Positions 44,849 through 52,852 of a DNA stretch of 64,000 nucleotides are shown here, in pieces. The notes under the pieces are model-generated. The model did not search any database. It had not been told where the DNA came from and saw nothing but the letters and a program-made list of their open reading frames with translations. Location: the NCBI RefSeq assembly GCF_023617305.1, contig NZ_CP081485.1, positions 1 to 64,000 of the forward strand. The letters run 5' to 3'. A program made the translations under genes and the position numbers. Position 1 is the first letter of the stretch. Each line of letters opens with the position of its first letter. The DNA is from Methanobrevibacter sp. TLL-48-HuF1 (GTDB taxonomy: Archaea; Methanobacteriota; Methanobacteria; Methanobacteriales; Methanobacteriaceae).

Positions 44849-45601
44849 ATGAATATAAGTGAGATTTTTAGTGATTCATTTAAATATCCAATTATTGATA
44901 TTAGAAAATTTGCAATATTCGGTATTGTTGTTGTTTTAGCTACTCTTAATGTTTCAGCAGCTAACAGTTCAGTTTTACAGATAATTTTAAATGTTGTTTC
45001 ATTTGTTGCAATTATTTTAGTTTTAGGTTATGGATTGGATGTTGTGAAATATGGATTTAAGCAGGCTAATGAGTTACCTGATTTTGATTTTAAAACAGGT
45101 TTTGTTAACGGTTTAAAACTTTTTGTAATTCAGTTCTGTTACTTGATAGTTCCATTAATTCTTATATATATTACGGCTTATTTATCAGGATTTTTACAGT
45201 CTTTAGCTGGAATAATGAAATCATATTATGAAACTGGAATGTATTCAATTTCAAATTCATTTTTAACTTCAATGGCAGTTACATTTATTATAGCAGTTGT
45301 ACTTTCTATAGTTTTCATGTTATTTGCTAATATTGGAATGGCCAGACTGGCTAAATATGATGATATTTTTGAGGCAGTGAATCTTTCTAAAGTTTTTAAA
45401 GATTTAAAAAAGATAGGAATAGCTAAAAGCATCGGATGGTTAATTGTATTGATGATTGCTGGTTTTATTATAATCCTTGCTGGAGTTGGAATTTCAATGA
45501 TTATCCCATTTGCCGGTTCAATTATTGCTTCATTTATTGTTATATCTTATTTCTATTTATTTTATTACAGATGTGTTGGTTTATTATATTCAAATATATA
45601 A
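44849..45601 (+). CDS. DUF4013 family membrane protein (copy 2)
   Basis: 250 residues, collinear with its neighbour: NISEIFSDSFKYPIIDIRKF start, GYGLDVVKYGFKQANELPDFDFKTG, six hydrophobic segments, YRCVGLLYSNI end. GGAG lies 10 nt before the ATG. Tandem duplication with the genes on either side is evident from shared motifs at the same positions. Function unknown; a membrane-domain transporter-like or stress-related role cannot be told apart. Confidence 0.75.
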   Translation: MNISEIFSDSFKYPIIDIRKFAIFGIVVVLATLNVSAANSSVLQIILNVVSFVAIILVLGYGLDVVKYGFKQANELPDFDFKTGFVNGLKLFVIQFCYLIVPLILIYITAYLSGFLQSLAGIMKSYYETGMYSISNSFLTSMAVTFIIAVVLSIVFMLFANIGMARLAKYDDIFEAVNLSKVFKDLKKIGIAKSIGWLIVLMIAGFIIILAGVGISMIIPFAGSIIASFIVISYFYLFYYRCVGLLYSNI

Positions 45602-45687
45602 ACCATTTATTTTTTTATCTAAAATTTAATATAGCTTTACTATTAAATATTTACATACGGAACTTTTTATTTTTAGAGGTTGTTAAT

Positions 45688-46611
45688 ATGAATTTAGGGG
45701 AAAATATTAAAAAATCATTTTTATATCCGTTATGTGACTATAACAAGTTTGCAATGCTTGGAGTTTTAACTGTTTTTTCTTTTTTAAGTTCAATTTGCTC
45801 TTCATTTGGTGCGGATAATCCGTGGGTAGTTATTGTAGCTACTTTAATTGGAGGTATAATTTCAATGTATCTTACAGGTTATTCTGTTTCTGTAATCAAA
45901 TGTGGGATTAATGTTAAAGAGGAAATTCCTGATTTTAAAGTAGGTAGAGATATTTTAAACTTTTTCAAATATCTTGTTATAGGTTTAGTTTATACAATTA
46001 TTCCGTTGATTATTATTTTTATTACAGTTTTTGGAACTGGGATATTGGAAATATGGACTAATATAGCTCCTTATATTCAGTATGGAAATGCAGATATTCC
46101 GCCAGCATTGCTTTCCAGTTTCATGTTTGCTGTTTTCATTACATTTTCAGTAACTGTTATTGTTTTGGTTATTCAAATAATTTTTACTAATTTGGGAATT
46201 GCAAGAATGTTAGCTAACAACAGTATAACTGACGGATTGGACTTATTTGAAGTTTTTAATGATATTGGAAAAATAGGCTGGTTTAAAACTGTCGGATGGT
46301 TTATTGTAATATGTGTTTTAGATATGATATTTTTTATAATTTCAGTAGGAATAATGCTTATTCCATATGTTGGAGTTATTATAGCCGCATTTTTCATGTT
46401 AACATTTACAAGATTATTTAATTCATATTCAGTAGGTTTATTATATTCTGATGCTTATAAAATCAATAAAAATCAGGAGAATATTAAAGATAATGTTTTA
46501 GAAGATACTTCAAAGGCTGAAAAGACTGATGTTTTAGAGGAATATGAAAAAATTATTGAAGGTAAAAAGGAAGATACAATAGACAGTATGTATGGTGAAA
46601 AAGATGAGTAA
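45688..46611 (+). CDS. DUF4013 family membrane protein with acidic C-terminal tail (copy 3)
   Basis: 307 residues from the ATG at 45688 (AGAGGT ahead). The frame is open further upstream to 45436, but that part lies inside copy 2 in another frame and is not coding. Seen: NLGENIKKSFLYPLCDYNKF, GYSVSVIKCGINVKEEIPDFKVG, six membrane segments, SVGLLYSDAY, then a charged tail of about 50 residues absent from the other copies. The tail could contact a cytoplasmic partner; the flavodoxin-type gene overlaps its end by 8 nt, implying translational coupling. Confidence 0.75.
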   Translation: MNLGENIKKSFLYPLCDYNKFAMLGVLTVFSFLSSICSSFGADNPWVVIVATLIGGIISMYLTGYSVSVIKCGINVKEEIPDFKVGRDILNFFKYLVIGLVYTIIPLIIIFITVFGTGILEIWTNIAPYIQYGNADIPPALLSSFMFAVFITFSVTVIVLVIQIIFTNLGIARMLANNSITDGLDLFEVFNDIGKIGWFKTVGWFIVICVLDMIFFIISVGIMLIPYVGVIIAAFFMLTFTRLFNSYSVGLLYSDAYKINKNQENIKDNVLEDTSKAEKTDVLEEYEKIIEGKKEDTIDSMYGEKDE

Positions 46612-47143
46612 AAAAGTAGTTATATTACATGGCAGTCCCCGTGTAAGTGGAAATAGTGATATATTAGCTAAAGAATTTAAAAAAGGAGCAGAAGATGCTG
46701 GAAATGAAGTTAAAAAAATTTCATTTCCAATGAGATTTATTAATTATTGTAAAGGCTGTTTAGGTTGTGTATCTTCTGGAGAATGTGTTATTCATGATGA
46801 TATGTCTGGGATTTTAGAGGATATGGCAGATGCAGACATTATTGTATTTGCAAGTCCTATTTATTTCAATACAATCAGCGGACAAATGAAAACAATGATT
46901 GACAGATTAACTCCAAAAGCTAAACAGTTATGTGATAAAGATTATTATTTCTTATTTTCAGCAGCTACTGATAATCAAAAATCATTGGATCCTGCAGTTT
47001 GTGAGTTAAGAGGATTTTTAAATTGCATTGGTGTTGAATCTGAAAAAGGCATTGTTTTTGGTTTAAATGCTGAAAGTGAAGGTGAAATTAACCATAATGA
47101 AAATGCTTTAAAGCAAGCTTTTGAATTTGGAAAAAACATTTAA
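46604..47143 (+). CDS. Flavodoxin-fold NADPH-dependent FMN reductase family protein
   Basis: FMN-binding oxidoreductase of 179 residues. Seen: the phosphate loop HGSPRVSGNSDILA, CKGCLGCVSSGECVIHDDM, and FASPIYFNTISGQMKTMIDR. The Cys group CxxCxxCx5C matches the compact cluster motif of archaeal iron-sulfur flavoproteins, but similar Cys pairs occur in cluster-free relatives, so an Fe-S centre is possible rather than certain. The frame opens at an ATG at 46592, but GGTGA at 46594-46598 is the ribosome binding site for the ATG at 46604. Overlaps the DUF4013 gene upstream. Confidence 0.85.
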   Translation: MSKKVVILHGSPRVSGNSDILAKEFKKGAEDAGNEVKKISFPMRFINYCKGCLGCVSSGECVIHDDMSGILEDMADADIIVFASPIYFNTISGQMKTMIDRLTPKAKQLCDKDYYFLFSAATDNQKSLDPAVCELRGFLNCIGVESEKGIVFGLNAESEGEINHNENALKQAFEFGKNI

Positions 47144-47251
47144 TTTGTGATTAATTTCACATTTATTTACTATTTTTAACTTCACTTTACTGTTTTTTTT
47201 AAGATAGTATTAAATATTGTTTAAAACATATTATGTAATAAGGTGAAGTAA

Positions 47252-47608
47252 ATGAAATTTAAAATAACCATTAATGATAATGAGTATCATGCAGATATGG
47301 TGGATTGTGAGTTAGTAAATCAGATAGCTGACATGTGTCCTTTTGAAAGTACTTATAAACAACATCTTCATCATGAATACTTTACTAAATTGCCAAGTAC
47401 TGTTAATGATGAAGGATGTCCACTAACTACATCTATTTTAAAAAATAAAATATACTATTATCAAAAATGGAACTCACTTGTTATTGTTTATGAAGATGCT
47501 AATGTTAGTCCTTATGAATTAAGTTATATTGGTGAATTTGAGGAAGACGTTAGTGAATATCTTCAGGAAATGGGAAGAAACATCTTTGTTGAAGTAGATG
47601 CAGAATAA
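47252..47608 (+). CDS. Cyclophilin-like fold protein
   Basis: 118 residues resembling the small cyclophilin-like (CLP) family: MKFKITINDNEYHADMVDCE, YFTKLPSTVNDEG, KIYYYQKWNSLVIVYEDANVSPYELSYIGEF. No catalytic peptidyl-prolyl isomerase residues can be confirmed. Family members are cytoplasmic and uncharacterised, though often near flavodoxin-type reductases, as here. AAGGTGAAG precedes the ATG. The intergenic gap of 108 nt on its 5' side carries TTAAATATTG-type promoter sequence. Confidence 0.6.
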   Translation: MKFKITINDNEYHADMVDCELVNQIADMCPFESTYKQHLHHEYFTKLPSTVNDEGCPLTTSILKNKIYYYQKWNSLVIVYEDANVSPYELSYIGEFEEDVSEYLQEMGRNIFVEVDAE

Positions 47609-47672
47609 TTTCTATTTAAAAAGCTATATTATCTATGTTTCATATAAATACTATGTAATATGGTGATTTTTT

Positions 47673-48422
47673 ATGGAGATTACTCTAAATTTAAAAACAA
47701 TTTCTACAATTGTAGCTGTTATAGCTGTAATTATTGGTATAATTGAAGGGTTAAATGTTTTTAGTTTATCTGGATTAGTTTCAGATTTTGTATTTTATGG
47801 TTCTTTAGCAATAATTATAGCTATTCTAGGTCTTTTAGGAGTTTATATTTCTAAGATGGATATTAGAATAGCTGCAATTCAATATATAATTATTGGTCTT
47901 GGTCTTTTTATAACTATTGGTTATTATGGCGTAATTGGCTGTGTTATATTTGTTGTTGCTGGTGTTTTAGCAATTGTTGAATATATGCAAACTAAAGAGG
48001 AAGTTACAGCAGACAAAAAGCTTTTTTTAATTCCTGTTTTAACTATTAGCATAATTGTTTTATTTTTACTTGTTAGTGTTGGTTTAGGCATTTTAGATAG
48101 TATGGCTGCTTCAGATTCTGTATCTTTTAGTGATTTAAGTGCATCTATATCTAATGAATACGGCACCACTTCTGGTGATTTAACTGGAACATTAAATGTT
48201 GATAAAGACTTTGATTATTTGGAAGTTAAAGTTAGTTTTTATAATTCTAATAATTTAACACTATATGAATCATATGCTTATAATGGAAATAATGTTCATC
48301 CAGGCAAATATTCAATTGATGCATTTTATTTTGGAAATGAAATCCCTACAAAAGCAGTAATTGAAGTATATAATGAGATTAATAGTGATCCGATTTATAC
48401 TCAAAATGTAAATATTAATTAG
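47673..48422 (+). CDS. Hypothetical membrane protein with extracytoplasmic domain
   Basis: No family recognised. 249 residues: five hydrophobic segments (about 10-30, 37-57, 64-84, 87-107, 117-140), then an Asn/Ser/Tyr-rich domain of about 100 residues with beta-strand pattern (SGDLTGTLNVDKDFDYLEVK, VHPGKYSIDAFYFGN), presumably outside the cell. That domain resembles in style the tail of the zinc-ribbon protein at 50419. GGTGATTTTTT lies before the ATG. A terminator follows directly. Confidence 0.65.
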   Translation: MEITLNLKTISTIVAVIAVIIGIIEGLNVFSLSGLVSDFVFYGSLAIIIAILGLLGVYISKMDIRIAAIQYIIIGLGLFITIGYYGVIGCVIFVVAGVLAIVEYMQTKEEVTADKKLFLIPVLTISIIVLFLLVSVGLGILDSMAASDSVSFSDLSASISNEYGTTSGDLTGTLNVDKDFDYLEVKVSFYNSNNLTLYESYAYNGNNVHPGKYSIDAFYFGNEIPTKAVIEVYNEINSDPIYTQNVNIN

Positions 48423-48446
48423 GTGTTATCTGATTAAAGATAACAC
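48423..48446. terminator. Bidirectional hairpin terminator at 48.4 kb
   Basis: Perfect 9-bp stem GTGTTATCT (48423-48431) with AGATAACAC (48438-48446), loop GATTAA, then seven T. It lies between convergent genes and directly follows the upstream stop codon. Confidence 0.75.
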
Positions 48447-48451
48447 TTTTT

Positions 48452-49267
48452 TTATTCTTCTATTGGTTCATAAATAAGACCGATTCCACGTGTTTTAAAT
48501 AATTCAGTTAATGCAATTATCAGTGTAAATATAAGATTTGTAATAATAAACATTGCCCACCAGAGAGGTTCTGGTGATGTTAGTGTATTTATTCCTGAAG
48601 TTCCGATAATCATCATAGCTATCATGGTGATTGTAAACAGTACAAATGCAATTACACATTCTATTACTGTTAATCCAATGTAAAATAAAATATATCTGGC
48701 AGGACCTATTGTTAAGATTACTTCTTTTATTTCTTTAAAGTCAAATGCTTTTTTAAAGTTATTATGAGCAGCCATATTTGACAGGCTTATGAAACTTACA
48801 AAATATAATATGATTCCCAATATTATGGATATGATTGCTCCTGCTGTTCCGATTATTCCTCCGGAGATGTGATTTAAAAATGCTATATTGCTAACAGCTA
48901 ATATTATTATAGGAATTGCAAAGTATATGAATTTAACAAGAAATACTTTTGCTCCGTTTATTAACATTTCCTTTAAGTTATTGAATTCAGGCACTTTATC
49001 TGTTCCATTAATCATTCCGCGGGTGGAGATTTCTAGTATTTTGTATTCATATCCTAAAAATAAAAATCCGGGGATTAATGTAAGTACTGCCGGTACAATT
49101 AAACTGGCAAATTTTAAATTTAAATTTGCATTCTGATAATGGATTAATATTAAGAGATATGTCATCCATAGGATAAATATTGAAAATAATGTTAGTCCAA
49201 AGTAAAACAGTGATTTTGAGTTTTTTATTGAGTATTTGATGCTGTCATTGTATATGTCAAGTATCAT
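48452..49267 (-). CDS. DUF4013 family membrane protein (copy 4)
   Basis: 271 residues with about six membrane segments: MILDIYNDSIKYSIKNSKSL start, LGYEYKILEISTRGMINGTDKVPEFNNLKEM, and RGIGLIYEPIEE end, parallel to the YGxxVVK, E(I/L)PDF and VGLLYS motifs of the three tandem copies 3 kb away but much diverged. The frame opens at an ATG at 49294, but GGAG lies about 10 nt ahead of the ATG at 49267, which is chosen. Function unknown. Confidence 0.7.
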   Translation of the reverse strand: MILDIYNDSIKYSIKNSKSLFYFGLTLFSIFILWMTYLLILIHYQNANLNLKFASLIVPAVLTLIPGFLFLGYEYKILEISTRGMINGTDKVPEFNNLKEMLINGAKVFLVKFIYFAIPIIILAVSNIAFLNHISGGIIGTAGAIISIILGIILYFVSFISLSNMAAHNNFKKAFDFKEIKEVILTIGPARYILFYIGLTVIECVIAFVLFTITMIAMMIIGTSGINTLTSPEPLWWAMFIITNLIFTLIIALTELFKTRGIGLIYEPIEE

Positions 49268-49401
49268 ATTTCTTTCTCCAGTATTTTTCAGCAACTATGT
49301 AAAATATATGTTACTTATGTAAAATTAAGTTTACATCATATATAAATGTATGGTTTATGTTACATGTCTGGAGTAAAATTTCAATGTAAAAAAAAGTTTT
49401 A

Positions 49402-49427
49402 AAAGAAAAGAAAGGAATCTTTTCTTT
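49402..49427 (-). terminator. Hairpin terminator of the SDR gene
   Basis: Ten-bp stem AAAGAAAAGA (49402-49411) with TCTTTTCTTT (49418-49427), loop AAGGAA. On the minus strand it is followed by TTTTAAAAC and eight T. The stem overlaps the stop codon of the SDR gene. Confidence 0.6.
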
Positions 49428-50190
49428 ATGGTCTTAAACCTGATCCACCTTGGAGAGTTATTGTTTCTCCAGAGATGTAGCTTGCAGCTTCCGATGCTAA
49501 GAATAAGCAGGTTCCACCAATATCTTTTTCAGCATCACCAAATCTTTGTAATGGTATGCCTTGTATTGTTTTTTCATAAATTTCAGGATATTCTTCCTTC
49601 CATTGTTCTAATTGGGCAGTCATTACAAGAGGACATACAACATTGATGTTGATTCCGTCACAACCCCATTCTGTTGCAGCTACTCTTGACATACCTCTGA
49701 TTCCTTCTTTTGCAGCAGCATATGATGATTGTCCGTCTCTTCCAAACAATCCGGCACCTGATGCAAAGTTGATTACAGAACCTTTGCTTTCTTTAAGATA
49801 TGGATGAGCATATTTCATAAAATTAAATACTGCATATAATCCTGAGTTGATGGCTAAATCAAAGTCTTCTTTTGTATGTTCTACAAGTTTTAATCCTGAT
49901 TTGGAAGCTTGTGCATTGTTTATTAATACATCAATTCTTCCATATTCATCAACAACTTGTTTTATTGCATCTTTTACCTGGTCTTCATATCCACCGTCAG
50001 CTACAATAGCCAATACTTTTATATCATATTTGTCTTCAAGTTCTTCTTTTGCTTTTAAAAGTGTGGATTCAGTTCTGCCTGTAATCGCAAGGTTTGACCC
50101 TGCTTTTGCAAATGCTGTAGCTATACCAAATCCGATTCCTTTTCCTCCACCAGTTATTATCGTTACTTTTCCATTCATATCGTTGTTCAT
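49426..50190 (-). CDS. Short-chain dehydrogenase/reductase (SDR)
   Basis: Classical SDR of 254 residues: cofactor motif TGGGKGIG (13-20), NNAQ (in place of the usual NNAG), catalytic S144, Y157 and K161 (SSYAAAKEG), and a C-terminal YISGETITLQGG. T39/R39-type residues after strand 2 (ITGRTES) suggest NADP preference. The substrate is unknown; similar proteins are annotated as glucose/ribitol or 3-oxoacyl reductases. The frame is open to 50235, but the ATG at 50190 follows an AGAGGCGG ribosome binding site and a TATA-like TTATATTTATATT. Confidence 0.85.
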   Translation of the reverse strand: MNNDMNGKVTIITGGGKGIGFGIATAFAKAGSNLAITGRTESTLLKAKEELEDKYDIKVLAIVADGGYEDQVKDAIKQVVDEYGRIDVLINNAQASKSGLKLVEHTKEDFDLAINSGLYAVFNFMKYAHPYLKESKGSVINFASGAGLFGRDGQSSYAAAKEGIRGMSRVAATEWGCDGININVVCPLVMTAQLEQWKEEYPEIYEKTIQGIPLQRFGDAEKDIGGTCLFLASEAASYISGETITLQGGSGLRP

Positions 50191-50418
50191 AAATATCCGC
50201 CTCTTAATATAAATATAACGAAGTATATTTATCACGATTTATAATATGCCTTTTGTATTATATAAAATTTGCTTATTGATTTTTCTTAAAATAAGTTGTA
50301 TTGTTTTATTTTCATTAATGATGGCTTATGTGTCTTATTTAATTTTATAGAATAAAATTTAAACATGTGTTTAAAAAAACAGAATATTTTTATAAAAAAG
50401 TAAATTAAAAGATTTCTC

Positions 50419-51123
50419 TTAGGATTGGGTAGTGTTGTTATTATCTATTGAGAAATCTGATTTGTTCATATCAAAATTACCGGTAGCTTCTTTTACGACA
50501 TTGCCGTCATGTATAATCTCAATTTTGGCATGATCTATAGCTAAATATTTATGACTGTTGTAAAATCCGAAATAAGAACCATATTCACTATTATCTACCG
50601 TATTTAATCCTTCAGTTGTAGTAGCTAATGCGTTTCCATTACTATCATAATATGTTGTTTTTAAGAAGTAACCCTGAGTATTTGATGGAAGATTATTAAA
50701 AATAGCATTGACATTGTAATAATAACCGCTTTCATCACTAGTTCCTGAAATATCTGTAATTGTTATGGAGATACTGTCTGGATTGTAAAATAGAATACTG
50801 CTAAAAATGGCTATTCCTATAATTATAATAACTATAACTGCAACAGGAATTAATATTTTATTTTTAGATAGATTAAATGAAGCTTTGCTGCTGAATATTT
50901 TGGAATCCATATTGTCGTCGGATTTAGCTTCAGCCGGAGCTTCATTAAATAATAATTCATCTATATCTTTTTTAGAAGTTTCAGTTTCTTCGGTTTTTTG
51001 AACTTTTTTAGGAGTTTCTTTCACTGGAGAATTGTCATCGACTAAAACAGAATATCCGCATTCATTACAAAATTGTGCATCATCAGGTAGTTCATTTCCA
51101 CATTTTGGGCAATATTTGCTCAT
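50419..51123 (-). CDS. Zinc-ribbon protein with one membrane segment and C-terminal domain
   Basis: 234 residues: N-terminal zinc ribbon CPKCGNELPDDAQFCNECG, a charged linker (about 30-88), a membrane helix (ILIPVAVIVIIIIGIAIFSS, about 88-108), and an extracytoplasmic domain with beta-strand pattern (ISITITDISGTSDESGYYYN, YFLKTTYYDSNGNALATT). The same plan occurs at 8500-9039. AGGTGAAA precedes the ATG. A signal-relay or metal-sensing role is conceivable, but there is no direct evidence. Divergent from rubrerythrin. Confidence 0.7.
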   Translation of the reverse strand: MSKYCPKCGNELPDDAQFCNECGYSVLVDDNSPVKETPKKVQKTEETETSKKDIDELLFNEAPAEAKSDDNMDSKIFSSKASFNLSKNKILIPVAVIVIIIIGIAIFSSILFYNPDSISITITDISGTSDESGYYYNVNAIFNNLPSNTQGYFLKTTYYDSNGNALATTTEGLNTVDNSEYGSYFGFYNSHKYLAIDHAKIEIIHDGNVVKEATGNFDMNKSDFSIDNNNTTQS

Positions 51124-51254
51124 TTGTTTTCACCTCTATTGTAAATTGAATCTGTATAAATATGTATATAAATTGTTATTGATATTTCTTTTTAAAAATT
51201 TTCGAAAAATTTATTTATAATAATTGTTTATTCTTAATTAAAGAGGTTTTTTAT

Positions 51255-51800
51255 ATGGTAGAATTAAAAGGAACAAAAACTGAAGCAAACTTGAAAGCTG
51301 CTTTTGCAGGTGAGTCACAGGCTCATACCAAATATGAATACTATGCAAGTCAGGCAAAAAAAGACGGTTATGTTCAAATTTCAAATATCTTTTCAGAAAC
51401 TTCACATAATGAAAAGGAACATGCTAAAATCTGGTTTAAACTCTTGCATGGTGGCAGTATTCTGGATACTGCATCTAATCTTAAAGATGCAGCTGAAGGC
51501 GAAAATCACGAATGGACCAGTATGTATCCAACTTTTGCAAAAGAAGCCAGAGAAGAAGGATTTGATGAAATAGCTTATCTATTTGATGCTGTTGGAGCTA
51601 TTGAAAAAGAACACAACGAACGTTATGATGTTTTACTCAAAAAAGTTGAGGAAGGCAGCGTATTTGTAAAAGAAGAAGAAATTGTTTGGATTTGTGGAAA
51701 CTGCGGACATATCTTTAAAGGAAAAGAAGCGCCTGAAAAATGTCCGGTTTGCGCTCATCCAAAAGCATACTTTGAAAAAAGAGCAGATAATTATCTCTAG
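51255..51800 (+). CDS. Rubrerythrin
   Basis: Peroxide-reducing diiron protein of 181 residues. Seen: diiron ligands E20 (FAGESQAH), E53 and H56 (HNEKEHAK), and a second pair in the [12 protein letters not shown] helix, then a rubredoxin-like domain with CGNCG and [11 protein letters not shown]. It detoxifies H2O2 using electrons from rubredoxin or similar donors, protecting an anaerobe. AAGAGGT precedes the ATG. A small hairpin with T run ends the gene. Confidence 0.96.
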   Translation: MVELKGTKTEANLKAAFAGESQAHTKYEYYASQAKKDGYVQISNIFSETSHNEKEHAKIWFKLLHGGSILDTASNLKDAAEGENHEWTSMYPTFAKEAREEGFDEIAYLFDAVGAIEKEHNERYDVLLKKVEEGSVFVKEEEIVWICGNCGHIFKGKEAPEKCPVCAHPKAYFEKRADNYL

Positions 51801-51813
51801 ATTTTTAAAATCT
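51799..51813 (+). terminator. Hairpin terminator after rubrerythrin
   Basis: Seven-bp stem AGATTTT (51799-51805) with AAAATCT (51807-51813) and a minimal loop, followed by GGACTTTTTTTC. The one-base loop means the inner pairs are probably open; the T run is the stronger signal. Confidence 0.45.
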
Positions 51814-51878
51814 GGACTTTTTTTCTTCTTTTTTTTATTATAAAAAGAATTTCAATTTAAAAAAAGGTTAAAAATCAG

Positions 51879-52577
51879 CTATTTGTTAATAGCTATTAAT
51901 TTTTTAGCAGCTTTCATATCATTGCTGTAGATATGGCCGCTGGTGGAGTGGTAATGGATGCCTCCGAAGTTTACTTTTTCACCTAATAATTCTTTATTAA
52001 GTTCCTCTTTCATTTTGATTCCAATATAAGCTATAAAAAACATATTTGAATAAAAAGCACCAAAAATGTCATTGGATCTGAATAAACAGTGGATTGTCAA
52101 TTCATTGTTACGGACAATACATTGCAGGAACTGTAAACATGGAATATCTTCACGGTCCTGGTCTAATTTCGGATCATAGGTAATAGCTACTGCACGGTTA
52201 CTTCCGATTGCATGAAGCATTCTTTTTTTCATTACTTCAAATTGGTCTGTGTCAAAATGGGCCAATATACGGTTTGGGTAAGTGTATACGAATCCCTGAT
52301 CATCGCTGTTTTCAAATGACCTGACATATTCATATAATGCATCACTTTTAATAGGACATCCTTCAATATCATATTTTCCGGATTTGATTTCATTTAGCAT
52401 CATATCAGTAGTCATATGCTGGTATTTAGCAGCAAATTTTAAGTTTAACGGGTCGTCAATTATGTAAAAATTACCTAAACTTTCTTTTAAATGATGATTG
52501 CTGTCTTTATAAGTTTCTTTTCCTTCCTTTAAGATTTTTTTAACAAAATCTAAATAGCATTGATTAATAGATAGCAT
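51879..52577 (-). CDS. thyA: Archaeal-type thymidylate synthase
   Basis: Makes dTMP from dUMP with a folate-type one-carbon donor. In 232 residues the thymidylate synthase hallmarks are visible: catalytic Cys in DIPCLQFLQ, LFRSNDIFGAFYSNM (the RSxD phosphate and pyrimidine site), and GHIYSND near the end, matching the HIYSN of canonical enzymes. It is the short archaeal version. The frame is open to 52670, but the extra 31 residues are lysine/isoleucine-rich, and a TATA-like TATTATAAAAG lies inside them on the minus strand, so the ATG at 52577 is chosen, with TAAGGA ahead. Monocistronic, divergent from adhesin 3. Confidence 0.78.
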   Translation of the reverse strand: MLSINQCYLDFVKKILKEGKETYKDSNHHLKESLGNFYIIDDPLNLKFAAKYQHMTTDMMLNEIKSGKYDIEGCPIKSDALYEYVRSFENSDDQGFVYTYPNRILAHFDTDQFEVMKKRMLHAIGSNRAVAITYDPKLDQDREDIPCLQFLQCIVRNNELTIHCLFRSNDIFGAFYSNMFFIAYIGIKMKEELNKELLGEKVNFGGIHYHSTSGHIYSNDMKAAKKLIAINK

Positions 52578-52852
52578 AATAAAATAATTCCTTAAATCAG
52601 TTATTTTAATTTTAGTTTCTTTTATAATATATTTATTTTTATTAAACTGAAAGTGAAATATGGTGTTCATCGATATTTTTCTTAATAACTTATTTATTTA
52701 GTTGTAATACTAATTTGTATACATTGTTATTATTTTTTAAAATGAATGTTGTATGTATTTTTATATTAGTAAATCTAATGTATTAATGTATAAAATTATA
52801 TTTCATATATGTTTATATGATATTATAAAATTAAATTTTGGAGGAACAAAAA

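Noticed and set aside
45436-45687. N-terminal extension of the third DUF4013 protein
   Set aside because: It lies over the end of copy 2 in another frame and has no similarity to the other copies. The ATG at 45688 with AGAGGT restores a collinear start.
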